Below, in pieces: positions 56,500-64,000 of a stretch of DNA of 64,000 nucleotides. The notes beneath the pieces are model-generated. The model was not told where the DNA came from. It saw only the letters and a list, made by a program, of their open reading frames with translations, and did no database searches. The position numbers and the translations under genes are program-made. Source of the DNA: JAVBOW01 sp031550615 (lineage in GTDB: Bacteria > Bacteroidota > Bacteroidia > Bacteroidales > Rikenellaceae); contig JAVBOL010000009.1 of NCBI GenBank assembly GCA_031550615.1, forward strand, positions 19,825 through 83,824, read 5' to 3'. How positions within the stretch are numbered: position 1 is the first letter of the stretch; each line of letters opens with the position of its first letter.

Positions 56500-58307
56500 G
56501 TGCAAATTACCAATCCCCAGATTGACGACATTCTCGGGCTATTCTCAACGACGGAAACAGGCATTCGCGAATGGGACCTGTCCCGAGGCGAGGTTATGTT
56601 CATTAACCAGACGCTGACCCTTAAGCCGGGAGAGTGTAAGGCTAAAATATCCGAGTACCTCGCATCGTCCAACCCGGCCAACCGCGAAGCGCTGGCCATC
56701 GCGCTGGCTGCCGGGAAGGGTAGCGTCGAATATTGCCGCGAGATGCCGGGTGGAGAAAAACAATGGCTGCGTGAGCAATTCGTCTCGCGGGGCGGAAAGG
56801 TCTTTTCACGTGTGGAGGACATAACCGCGATCCAGGCGGCACGTGAGAGCGTGCGTGCGGAAAAGAAACGTTTTCAGAACCTTGTGAACGCCATGCACGG
56901 CTTTATGTTCGTGTTCGACGCCGATTTCAACTTCCGCGACGTGATCCTGCCGGATCACATGAGCCTGTTGCATCCCCGGGAGGAGTTGCTCAAGATGAAC
57001 GGGCGCAACATATTCTCACCCGAAGTATCCGACCTTTACGTGGCCAACATCGCCGATTCGCTTGCCACGGGCAAGGTCAACGAGATCGAGTACTGGCTCG
57101 ACATGGGCAATGTGCGCTACCACTTCAACGGACGCCTTGTGCCCAACGACGGGCTGGTGTACGTGCAGATACGCGATATAAGCGACCGTGTGAGGCGCAT
57201 GGAGGAGTTGGTCGCTGCGCGCAACAAAGCCGAACAGGCCGACACGATGAAGAGCGCCTTCATATCGAACATGAGCCACGAAATACGTACCCCGCTCAAC
57301 GCCATCATCGGCTTCACCGAAGTGATGGCCGACGAGGACGATTCAGCCCTGCGCAAGGAGTACCTGGAAATAGTGCACACCAACAACGACATGCTCATGC
57401 GCCTGATCGGCGATGTGCTCGACCTCTCGCGCATCGAATCGGGCAAGGTCGAAATGGCATACGCTATGACCGACGCCGCTACGCTGATGAGTGAAGTCGG
57501 ACAGGCCAACCAGTTGAGCATGCGCCCTGGCGTGGAACTGCACATCGTGCCCCCTGACGCTCAAGTGTGGCTGTACACCGACGCGAAACGCGTCAAACAG
57601 GTGTATTCAACTTTATAAATAACGCGATCAAGCACACCGCACAGGGCAGTATAACCCTGCACGCCCGGGTGGAAGGAGATGCCATTCGTTTCTCTGTCAC
57701 CGACACGGGGGGCGGCATACCCGCCGACAGGCTCGACGCTATATTCGGTCGTTTCGAAAAGGCCAGGGAGCAGGACGTCGGCACGGGGCTCGGCCTTTCG
57801 ATAAGCAAGGGCATAGTGGAGAGGCTCGGCGGCTCGATAGGCGTAGAATCCGTTGAGGGCGAAGGAAGCACGTTCTACTTCACGCTGCCCTACCGCGAAG
57901 TTCCCGAGCACATGCGGCCGCACCTTCAGCAGGTCACCGCGCGCCAGTTCTCGGGCCGCAAGACCTTGCTCATAACCGAGCCGTCGGACGAAGACTGGCT
58001 GGTAATCGAGAGCGCCCTTTGCGAAAAATACGACCTCGCGCGTGCGCGCACCTGCGACGAAACGGTTACGGGATTCATCTTCGAGAGGCCCGACATGGTG
58101 CTTGCCAACATAACGCTTGCCGGCGAAAGCGGCATCGAGGCCATCAGGCGCATCCGCACGATCTCCTCTTCGGTGCCCATGGTCGGCGTGGCGTCCAACT
58201 CGATATACATGCAGCAACAGGAGGCGCTGGCCGCCGGATGCCGCGACATAATCCACAAGCCCTACTCCCCCTCTCACGTCGAGCAGGTCGTCGGAACGTT
58301 TATCTGA
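56500..58307 (+). pseudogene. Hybrid sensor histidine kinase split by a one-base frameshift
   Basis: Two frames together make one kinase. The first part (GTG start at about 56500 to TAA 57616-57618) holds two PAS-like regions and the HisKA domain with FISNMSHEIRTPLNAIIGFT. It breaks inside the HATPase N box: after KRVKQV the frame reads YSTL and stops. One base back the correct sequence continues as VFNFINNAIKHTAQG, then DTGGGIPADRLDAIFGRFEK and GTGLGLSISKGIVERLGG, and a receiver domain to 58307. A single base is missing between 57601 and 57606. The receiver has Asn in place of the phosphoacceptor Asp (MVLANITLAGESG). No slippery heptamer is present. Confidence 0.88.
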
Positions 58308-58313
58308 TTACCC

Positions 58314-58847
58314 TTACCGGATCCTGCGGCCCACGGTATATTGGTCCGCAAGGTCGACCACGCCATAGAAGATCGCCGCCACGCCGAAAACGGTGAGCAT
58401 TCCCCTGAGCGCCCCTGACGGGCTGAGGGCGATAAGTATGCCGACCAGCAATATCAGCGCCGGGGCGATATAAGTCCACCAGGGGATGCGGCGCACACCG
58501 CGCGAGGCCTGGTAGAGCATCGCCATCTGGTCCACGGCGGCCAGAATCAGCAGCAGCCCCAGCACCACGATCAGGATCTGTGCGAAAAGCCCGGGCATGG
58601 CGATCAGCACCACCCCGGCGATGATGCACACCAGGGCCCAGGCGGGGAATCCCACGCCATAGTTGCCCGTACGGCGGCGCGAGGCGTAGTAGGCCGCACC
58701 CATGACGATGCCGATGGTCAGCAGCGCCGTGCCGAGGATCGTTATCGCGTATCGCGCCGCGAAATCGGGCCAGATGACCAGTACCAGGCCGAGGGCTATA
58801 CATAATACAGCCCGCCAGATGTAGCTTTTAGGGAGTCGTCGTGTCAT
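58314..58847 (-). CDS. DUF308/HdeD-family membrane protein
   Basis: A 177-residue inner-membrane protein with six short helices in pairs, the DUF308 repeat pattern (WRAVLCIALGLVLVIWPDFA, ALVCIIAGVVLIAMPGLFAQ and APALILLVGILIALSPSGAL). HdeD in E. coli is acid-stress linked; the role in other bacteria is unknown. It is convergent with the broken kinase 6 nt away and 75 nt downstream of the antiporter gene on the same strand. A GC-rich palindromic piece (58900-58918) lies in that gap. Confidence 0.9.
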   Translation of the reverse strand: MTRRLPKSYIWRAVLCIALGLVLVIWPDFAARYAITILGTALLTIGIVMGAAYYASRRRTGNYGVGFPAWALVCIIAGVVLIAMPGLFAQILIVVLGLLLILAAVDQMAMLYQASRGVRRIPWWTYIAPALILLVGILIALSPSGALRGMLTVFGVAAIFYGVVDLADQYTVGRRIR

Positions 58848-58922
58848 AACAGGATCGTTTTTTGAGAGTTATAAGTTTCAAAAACCAGACCAAACAATAA
58901 TGGGCGCGGCGCGCCATGATTC

Positions 58923-60419
58923 CTATCCCAGGGGATTCATGATCCCCAGATCGAGGTAGCTGCGCCTGAGTTCCTCGTCGTTGTCGCTTATCACGAGCAG
59001 CTTGTCACCCTTATGCAGCTGCGTGTCGTGCTGCGGCACGAAGTAGCGTCCCCTGTGGCACACCATCACCACCAGCGTGTGCGCGGGCAGGGGCAGGTCT
59101 TTGAGCCGGTCGCCGCGGCGCAGCATCATAGGCGCCACCTCGATCTCCGAGAGGGCAGATTTTATGTTGTCGGGCAGCGCCACGTCGAACGCCCGCTCCT
59201 GCGGGTCACCCGAGAGTTTGAGCAGGTCGGCTAAATATCCCACCGTGGTGCCCTGCACCAGCAGCGAGATGAGCGTGATGCAGAAAACTATATTGAAGAA
59301 CATGCCGGCATGCTCGACCTGCGCGATAACGGGATAGGTCGCGAAAATAATGGGTACGGCGCCGCGCAGCCCGACCCACGAGATGTAGAGCCTCGACCGG
59401 ACGGAGTATTTGCCGAAAGGCAGCATGCACAAAAAAACGGTCAGCGGACGCGCCAGGAAGATCATCACCACGGCGATCACCGCGCCCATGCCGAGCACCT
59501 CGACCAACTCGTGGGGATTAACCAGCAGCCCCAGGGTCAGGAATACGCAGATCTGGGCCAGCCACGTGAAACCGTCGAAGAAGGCCGTCATTTGGCGTTT
59601 GTGGGCAATTTTGCGGTTTCCGATCACCAGTCCGGCGATGTAGACGGCCAGATAGCCGTTTCCGTGCAGCAGGTCGGTGAACGAGAAGACGAAAAATACC
59701 GAAGCCACCAGCATTATCGAGTAGAGCGATGCGTTTTCCAGGTGTATGCGGTTCATGACCGTCGCCGCGAGAAGCCCCAGCAGGTAACCTGCCGCCGCGC
59801 CGACGCCCATCTGCACTATGAATGTCCACACGGATGTCCACACCGGAAGATCGCCCTGGTTTATCATACTGATAAGCAGTATGGTGAGTATGTATGCCAT
59901 GGGGTCGTTGCTTCCGCTCTCCAATTCGAGCAGGGGGCGCAGGTTTTGCCTGAGCCCCTTTTTCTTAGAACGCAGTATGGCGAACACCGACGCCGAGTCG
60001 GTTGACGACATCACGGCTGCCAGCAGCATCGACTCGGTGAGCGAGAATTGCAGCCCGGGGCCGAAGAGCGTCCCCAGAGCGTAGATGCACCCGCCGGTGA
60101 AAAGCATCATCAGCACCACGCCCACCGTAGCCAGCACGATCCCCGGCGCGAGTACGGGACGTATCTCGGCGAATTTGGTGTCCATGCCCCCCGAGAAGAG
60201 TATTATGCTCAGCGCCACCATGCCGATGAACTGGGTCATGCTGGCGTCATGGAACTCGATACCCAGGCCGTCGCTGCCGAACAGCATGCCAACGCCCAGG
60301 AACAGCGCCAGCGACGGCACGCCGAAGCGTCCGCCCGCTTTGCTTATCACCAGGCTGGCGAAAAGCAGCACCGAGCCTAAGAGCAGGAAATTTCCGGTAT
60401 CGAATATCAATGGGGCCAT
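58923..60419 (-). CDS. Potassium/proton antiporter, CPA1 family with TrkA_C domain
   Basis: A 498-residue transporter like NhaP2/CvrA. About twelve helices in residues 5-385, including the crossed-helix cation site ESMLLAAVMSSTDSASVFAI (about 128-147) and the conserved ELESGSNDPMAYIL (ND pair, about 165-178). A cytoplasmic C-terminal RCK_C/TrkA_C domain (about 400-490) has MMLRRGDRLKDLPLPAHTLV and DTQLHKGDKLLVISD, which suggests ligand gating. Such proteins expel K+ or Na+ for H+ and help volume and pH control. It begins 16 nt after the glycosyltransferase gene. Confidence 0.92.
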   Translation of the reverse strand: MAPLIFDTGNFLLLGSVLLFASLVISKAGGRFGVPSLALFLGVGMLFGSDGLGIEFHDASMTQFIGMVALSIILFSGGMDTKFAEIRPVLAPGIVLATVGVVLMMLFTGGCIYALGTLFGPGLQFSLTESMLLAAVMSSTDSASVFAILRSKKKGLRQNLRPLLELESGSNDPMAYILTILLISMINQGDLPVWTSVWTFIVQMGVGAAAGYLLGLLAATVMNRIHLENASLYSIMLVASVFFVFSFTDLLHGNGYLAVYIAGLVIGNRKIAHKRQMTAFFDGFTWLAQICVFLTLGLLVNPHELVEVLGMGAVIAVVMIFLARPLTVFLCMLPFGKYSVRSRLYISWVGLRGAVPIIFATYPVIAQVEHAGMFFNIVFCITLISLLVQGTTVGYLADLLKLSGDPQERAFDVALPDNIKSALSEIEVAPMMLRRGDRLKDLPLPAHTLVVMVCHRGRYFVPQHDTQLHKGDKLLVISDNDEELRRSYLDLGIMNPLG

Positions 60420-60435
60420 ATATATTTTTTACAGA

Positions 60436-61410
60436 TCACCGCCAGGGCAGGGTTTCACGCGCAGAGTCCGTCCAGGGCACCACTTCGTTTAGTGTGCGCC
60501 CGGCAAGCACGGTTTCGTATTTTTGTATGTATCGCTCAGCCATGATCCTCGAATTGAACAGGTCGCGCGCATATTGGTGGCACAGCGCCGGATCATAGCC
60601 GCCCTGAAGTATGCGGCGCGCCATCTCGTGCGAACTGTCGGTCAGAAAGCCTACCTCTGACGGGACAAGCTCGGGCAGCGACCCGTAGGGAGTGCCGAAC
60701 ACCGGGGCTCCGAAGAAGAGGCTTTCGGTGATCGCCAGCCCGAAAGGCTCGTGCCACCGCACAGGGAAGATAAGCCCCTTGGAGCCCTGCAACAGCCTGT
60801 TTTTCCGCTCGCCGCCCACCATTCCGAAAAACCTGATCCGCGGGTTGAGCGTCAGTCGCATCCCCATTTTAAGATTCAGCCGGTTGCCGCCCAGCACGTA
60901 CAGCCGCTCGCCTTTCATCGCCTCCACCACCGAGATCGCGCCTTTCAGGTTTTTCACCCGCCATGCCGCCTTTCCCAGAAAATGGTAGTACGAGCGCGGG
61001 TTGGAGAGCGACGGGGCGCCGTAATCGTCCCAATCCAGCCCGTTGTAGACGAAGGACCGGGAGTGGAACCTTTCGGCGTGGTCGCGGGAAACGAACACGG
61101 TGTTTATATCCTGCGTCCACTCGGCAGGGGAGTTGCCGTGTATGGTGACGATATGGGGTTGTGGTACCTCGTGCTGCAACTCGGCGTTGAAATGCACTAT
61201 GTCGAATCCCGCGGGGATCTGCTTTTCGAGAGGGCGCGACGGGTCTGTGAAGATGACCTGCCCGAAGTCGCACACCGACCCTTTCGGCACAAGATAGGCC
61301 ACCGTGTGGCCCATCTTCGCCAGCTCTTTTCCCAGGTACCATATTACGCGCTGCGTGCCGCCGTACTTATGCGCCGGGATCTTGCTGTCGAGGACTATCA
61401 GTATGCGCAT
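60436..61410 (-). CDS. Glycosyltransferase family 4 protein
   Basis: A 324-residue GT-B fold enzyme. N-terminal Gly loop in DSKIPAHKYGGTQRVIWYLG (residues 8-27); acceptor-side HFNAELQHEVPQPHIVTIHG; C-terminal nucleotide-sugar site PVRWHEPFGLAITESLFFGA with the E-x7-E pair (about residues 240-248). Start at the ATG 61408-61410 because MRILIVLD is the first Rossmann strand; an ATG nine codons earlier adds an unrelated lead. It probably works on cell-surface glycan or glycolipid. Donor and acceptor are unknown. The antiporter gene follows after 16 nt. Confidence 0.9.
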   Translation of the reverse strand: MRILIVLDSKIPAHKYGGTQRVIWYLGKELAKMGHTVAYLVPKGSVCDFGQVIFTDPSRPLEKQIPAGFDIVHFNAELQHEVPQPHIVTIHGNSPAEWTQDINTVFVSRDHAERFHSRSFVYNGLDWDDYGAPSLSNPRSYYHFLGKAAWRVKNLKGAISVVEAMKGERLYVLGGNRLNLKMGMRLTLNPRIRFFGMVGGERKNRLLQGSKGLIFPVRWHEPFGLAITESLFFGAPVFGTPYGSLPELVPSEVGFLTDSSHEMARRILQGGYDPALCHQYARDLFNSRIMAERYIQKYETVLAGRTLNEVVPWTDSARETLPWR

Positions 61411-61486
61411 TGTTGCCGTTTTCTGCGAATATACCAAAAAACAGGCCCTTTTTCAAGGCTAAAGGGGTGACTTAACGATTTTTTAA

Positions 61487-61524
61487 CATGAAAAAGGACG
61501 ACCCGAAGGCCGCCCTTTTTCATG
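61487..61524 (-). terminator. Terminator of the outer-membrane protein gene, TTCG loop
   Basis: A 17-bp stem (61487-61503 with 61508-61524). Read on the minus strand the two non-Watson-Crick positions become G-U pairs and the loop is TTCG, a very stable tetraloop, with a T-run in the 3' arm. This directionality fits the minus-strand gene ending at 61540. Confidence 0.85.
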
Positions 61525-61539
61525 AAGTATCTGTATCGG

Positions 61540-62178
61540 TTAGAACTGCACACCCACGCGCACCCCGAAATTGCTGAGGTTGTCCACCTTGTAGCTCATC
61601 ATATTGGTGCTGTTGGTGGCGTAGCTGTAATAGGCGGCCAGGTGGAAGCCGAACATGTGTCCCATCCCGGGCCATATCACCGTGCCTATCTCGGGCGAGA
61701 AGTAAAATCCCCATGTGTTGTCATAGGTCGCCCATGCGGCATATTCGCTGCGGAAGCGTGCGAACTGCGGGCCCATCTTGAGCGAGAGGTAGGGGTCCAG
61801 GATGCCTTCGCCCATTGTCAGGCGGTAGCGTGCGCTAACCCCGAAAGGCATCTGGAACAGGCTGTGCTGCTGGTCGGTGAACAGCGAACCGTTCTGGCCG
61901 ACGTTGATGACCTGCTGGGAGAAATACTCGTTGTTGGTGTGGTAGGCGAAGAACAGGCCCAGGGCGAAATCGCTGGCGGGCAGGAAGCGGCCTATTTCGA
62001 AGTTCATGCCCCAACCGCTTGCCTTGTCGGAGAAGCCGTTGCTTATGGGGACGTTTACCTGCCAGTCGGCGTTTACATAACCGTCGGGAATGGTCTGTGC
62101 GCTGGCTGCATTGGCCGTACAGAATGCGGCGAGCATGACTGCGGCGGCACGGAGCGAAATATATTTTATTGTTTTCAT
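61540..62178 (-). CDS. Outer-membrane beta-barrel protein
   Basis: A 212-residue protein with signal peptide (MKTIKYISLRAAAVMLAAFC, cut near SAQ) and a small-barrel pattern of alternating residues (GWGMNFEIGRFLPASDFALG, FGVSARYRLTMGEGILDPYL, FGFHLAAYYSYATNSTNMMS) ending in NFGVRVGVQF. The terminal Phe is the expected BAM signal. It is an eight-strand-type porin-like family common in Bacteroidetes. Function unknown. It lies 50 nt downstream of the DUF4136 lipoprotein gene on the same strand, suggesting a two-gene envelope unit. Confidence 0.88.
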   Translation of the reverse strand: MKTIKYISLRAAAVMLAAFCTANAASAQTIPDGYVNADWQVNVPISNGFSDKASGWGMNFEIGRFLPASDFALGLFFAYHTNNEYFSQQVINVGQNGSLFTDQQHSLFQMPFGVSARYRLTMGEGILDPYLSLKMGPQFARFRSEYAAWATYDNTWGFYFSPEIGTVIWPGMGHMFGFHLAAYYSYATNSTNMMSYKVDNLSNFGVRVGVQF

Positions 62179-62228
62179 GTTTGCTGTAATATTTGATTCA
62201 ACTTACTCTTCCGGTGTGACCGCTGCCC

Positions 62229-62909
62229 TTAGGTGGGATTGCCGGCTGTTTGCAGGTAGGGCGACTGGGCGAATGCGCGCGGGATGCCCTGCTCGATGAA
62301 GGGGGCGTTGCCGGCTTTCGAACCGTAGTCGTAGCCGCCGATAAAGGCGTTCCAGTAGACCGGGAAGTCAGAATCGTCGCCGGCCGTGTATACCCCCGTT
62401 CCCGGGTTGATGGTCAGCGCCGCGGGTTTGATCAGCTCGGCCACGAGCGAAGCGATCGAATACTCGAACACATAGGCGTAAGGGTAGGGGTAGTACCAGC
62501 CGGGCCAGTAACCTCCGTCCCAGTAGTCCCACCACCAGTAGGGATCCACATAGTCATAGTAGTAGGTCACGTCGCGCACGTAACTCAGCACGAGGTTCAT
62601 GTTCACGTTGGTCAGATCGTCGCCCGGACGGACCACCGCGTAACCGCAATCGGTCAACTGCTCGATGAACATGTCGATGATGTCGGGCGCGTCGCCGGTA
62701 TTCCATGCGGCGGCAGTGCCGTCCTGTTTGATCTCGATAATCTTGTCATCGACGAAAACTTTAGTGCCGGCATCCTTCGGTGTGGCGAAAATTGCCGGAT
62801 TGTAGGTCGTGTAGACCGCGTAGTCTGCCTTCAATTCTCCCGTATCGGGGTACTTCTGGCACGCACCCAGGATTATACCTGCAAGTGCGAAAAGGATAAT
62901 TTTTTTCAT
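62229..62909 (-). CDS. DUF4136 lipoprotein
   Basis: A 226-residue lipoprotein: signal MKKIILFALAGIILGAC with the lipidated Cys at residue 17, then QKYPDTGELKADYAVYTTY, which is the usual DUF4136 start. A Trp/Tyr-rich central loop (YYDYVDPYWWWDYWDGGYWP, about residues 113-132) is striking. DUF4136 proteins are widespread and uncharacterised; they probably sit on the periplasmic face of the outer membrane. The divergent gene at 63087 shares a 177-bp intergenic region that contains two TACGTAC palindromes (62965-62971 and 63041-63047). Confidence 0.9.
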   Translation of the reverse strand: MKKIILFALAGIILGACQKYPDTGELKADYAVYTTYNPAIFATPKDAGTKVFVDDKIIEIKQDGTAAAWNTGDAPDIIDMFIEQLTDCGYAVVRPGDDLTNVNMNLVLSYVRDVTYYYDYVDPYWWWDYWDGGYWPGWYYPYPYAYVFEYSIASLVAELIKPAALTINPGTGVYTAGDDSDFPVYWNAFIGGYDYGSKAGNAPFIEQGIPRAFAQSPYLQTAGNPT

Positions 62910-63086
62910 ACTGGATAAATTTTACGGATAGTCGTTGGTATTTCTTGCCTCTTCAATATCAAGTTACGTACCAAACCGCAAAAACGACCTTTCAGGGCTT
63001 CCTGGAAGCGGTTCTGAAATTATGGCATTAAAAATGCTACTACGTACGCGTGAACACGCAAACACCTATATATTAAATAACAGATA

Positions 63087-63875
63087 ATGAGAACAAAAAC
63101 TATCCTTGTGGCCGCATTGGCCCTTTCGGGCGCACTGGCCGCCCGGGCGCAGCAACCTGCACAGCAGATGAGCGCCGAAGAGATGAAACAGGCCAACAAC
63201 CCGATGGCCCGGGTTACGGCAGTGAACATGCACAACTATTACATCTCGAAACTCACCGACGGCGGTGAGATGACCGCCAACACATGGTGGCTGCGCGTGG
63301 CGCAACCCATGGGCCGTTTCCTGTTGCGTGCCTCGCTGCCCGTGCAGACGGTGCCTTCCCACCTCGACGGACACTCGGTATCGGGGCTGGGCGACGCCAA
63401 CCTCTTCGCGATCTACGAGCTTGTGCAGGGAGAGAATAAAATGGGTATAGGCCCCATGCTTGTCGCCCCGACCTCGAACAAGGTCACCGACATAGGCAGC
63501 GGCAAATGGCAGGTAGGCGCGGCAGCGATGGTTTTCTTTGCCAAGAACCACGCCATGCAGGGCGGCGGACTGGTCACCTGGCAGGCGTCAGTGGCGGGAC
63601 AGGACGATAAACCCGATGTAAGTCTGCTCACCGCACAGCCCTTCGGCATGTGGCAGATAGGCGGTGGGACGTACCTGCGCTCGGCGGCCACATGGACATT
63701 CGACCTGAAGAGCGGCTTCTATAACGTGCCTATAAGCATGGGTATAGGTAAGGTCACCAAAGTGGGCGGCACGGTGTTCAATATCTTTGTCGAGCCGCAA
63801 TATTCGATGATGCATTACGGAGTGGGATTGCCCCAGTTCCAGGTATTCGCGGGGTTGAACATGCAGTTCCATTGA
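63087..63875 (+). CDS. Putative outer-membrane beta-barrel protein
   Basis: A 262-residue secreted protein with signal peptide MRTKTILVAALALSGALAAR (cut near AQQ). The rest has amphipathic strands typical of a small barrel (FLLRASLPVQTVPSHLDGHS, GLGDANLFAIYELVQGENK, IFVEPQYSMMHYGVGLPQFQ) and ends in GLNMQFH, near an aromatic C-terminus. It resembles the transporter-like barrels grouped around the MetA phenol-degradation family, at low certainty. It is divergent from the DUF4136 lipoprotein gene and ends before a strong terminator. No promoter box was found. Confidence 0.78.
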   Translation: MRTKTILVAALALSGALAARAQQPAQQMSAEEMKQANNPMARVTAVNMHNYYISKLTDGGEMTANTWWLRVAQPMGRFLLRASLPVQTVPSHLDGHSVSGLGDANLFAIYELVQGENKMGIGPMLVAPTSNKVTDIGSGKWQVGAAAMVFFAKNHAMQGGGLVTWQASVAGQDDKPDVSLLTAQPFGMWQIGGGTYLRSAATWTFDLKSGFYNVPISMGIGKVTKVGGTVFNIFVEPQYSMMHYGVGLPQFQVFAGLNMQFH

Positions 63876-63890
63876 TCTGACGCGACCACA

Positions 63891-63930
63891 ACAAAGAAGT
63901 CCGGCCTTTAGAAAGGCCGGACTTCTTTGT
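63891..63930. terminator. Bidirectional terminator near right edge
   Basis: A 19-nt inverted repeat (63891-63909 with 63912-63930; the innermost pairs must open to form the loop) with a TTTGT tail, between the barrel gene and a convergent gene. Confidence 0.85.
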
Positions 63931-64000
63931 TCAGGCGGTAAGTTTAAGCCCCACGGTCCCGGTAAATTTTTTCAGCGAGGTGGGCATTCGCCCAATACCC
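63931..64000 (-). CDS. C-terminal end of a convergent gene, partial
   Basis: On the minus strand an open frame enters from the right edge and stops at TGA 63931-63933, directly against the terminator. The 22 visible residues end in TSLKKFTGTVGLKLTA. Another frame is open too, ending at 63945, but this one abuts the terminator and reads more like protein. Function cannot be assigned. Confidence 0.4.
   Translation of the reverse strand, partial: GIGRMPTSLKKFTGTVGLKLTA

Noticed and set aside
57590..57620. Programmed -1 frameshift in the hybrid kinase
   Set aside because: A -1 shift would restore the frame, but there is no X-XXY-YYZ heptamer and no evident stimulatory stem; the site is also inside a conserved domain rather than between domains.

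Overview
The window comes from a GC-rich member of the Bacteroidetes, most likely Bacteroidales. The genus is an inference; an Alistipes/Rikenellaceae-like organism fits best. Supporting signs seen in the sequence are: Bacteroidetes-type promoters (TTG, 19-20 nt, then TAnnTTTG) in front of many genes; little sign of Shine-Dalgarno sites; lipoproteins with short Bacteroidetes signal peptides; and families typical of the phylum (DUF4254, DUF3467, DUF4136, DUF4271, a Bat operon, glycine-lipid acyltransferases, metal-type KdsA, OMP_b-brl receptors). No transposase, integrase, phage gene or CRISPR array was seen. Nearly the whole window is core chromosome.

Layout. 1-5.7 kb: AsmA-like protein (cut by the left edge), a hypothetical gene with a LysM glucosaminidase, divergent DUF4254 and GT9 heptosyltransferase genes, NrnA. 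5.7-12.4 kb: S41 lipoprotein protease, endonuclease III, UvrD/PcrA helicase, ferredoxin-nitroreductase. 11.4-17.1 kb: Bat-type operon (MoxR, DUF58, membrane protein, TPR/BatC, BatA, BatB). 17.2-24.7 kb: HxlR regulator and cupin, polyferredoxin and Crp/Fnr regulator, RluF, AcpH, an OmdA-like protein, a PhnA-like protein, an acyltransferase-fold pseudoenzyme with an LPS-kinase-like protein, and small proteins. 24.8-30.7 kb: one long plus-strand cluster (hypothetical, CtpA-like protease, histidine kinase, DUF4271, HemD, RnpA, YidD). 30.8-35.9 kb: minus-strand cluster GlsA-GlsB-PBP1A-Asd, linking glycine lipids, peptidoglycan synthesis and the diaminopimelate precursor route.

36-39.8 kb: a truncated dcw cluster (RsmH, FtsL-like, FtsI). 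39.8-42.8 kb: SurE, L19, and a NarL-type two-component pair. 42.8-48.4 kb: minus-strand cluster of an outer-membrane barrel receptor, RuvB, RfbD and KdsA. 48.5-50.7 kb: NadE with a pentapeptide-repeat protein, preceded by a GC-rich leader that can form two mutually exclusive helices. 50.9-52.5 kb: tRNA-Phe, an AT-rich interval with one lipoprotein gene, and tRNA-Ser. 52.6-56.3 kb: HU-like protein, LspA, CysE and an LTA-synthase-like enzyme. 56.4-58.3 kb: a hybrid histidine kinase broken by a one-base deletion. 58.3-64 kb: DUF308 protein, K+/H+-type antiporter, glycosyltransferase, outer-membrane proteins, a DUF4136 lipoprotein, and the end of a convergent gene at the right edge.

The most interesting points are the nadE leader, the acyltransferase-fold protein that has lost its catalytic His next to a kinase-like gene, the collagen-like in-frame 9-bp repeat in DUF4271, the long AT-rich inverted repeat inside the Bat operon, the frameshifted kinase with a degenerate receiver domain, and a group of genes that look leaderless.
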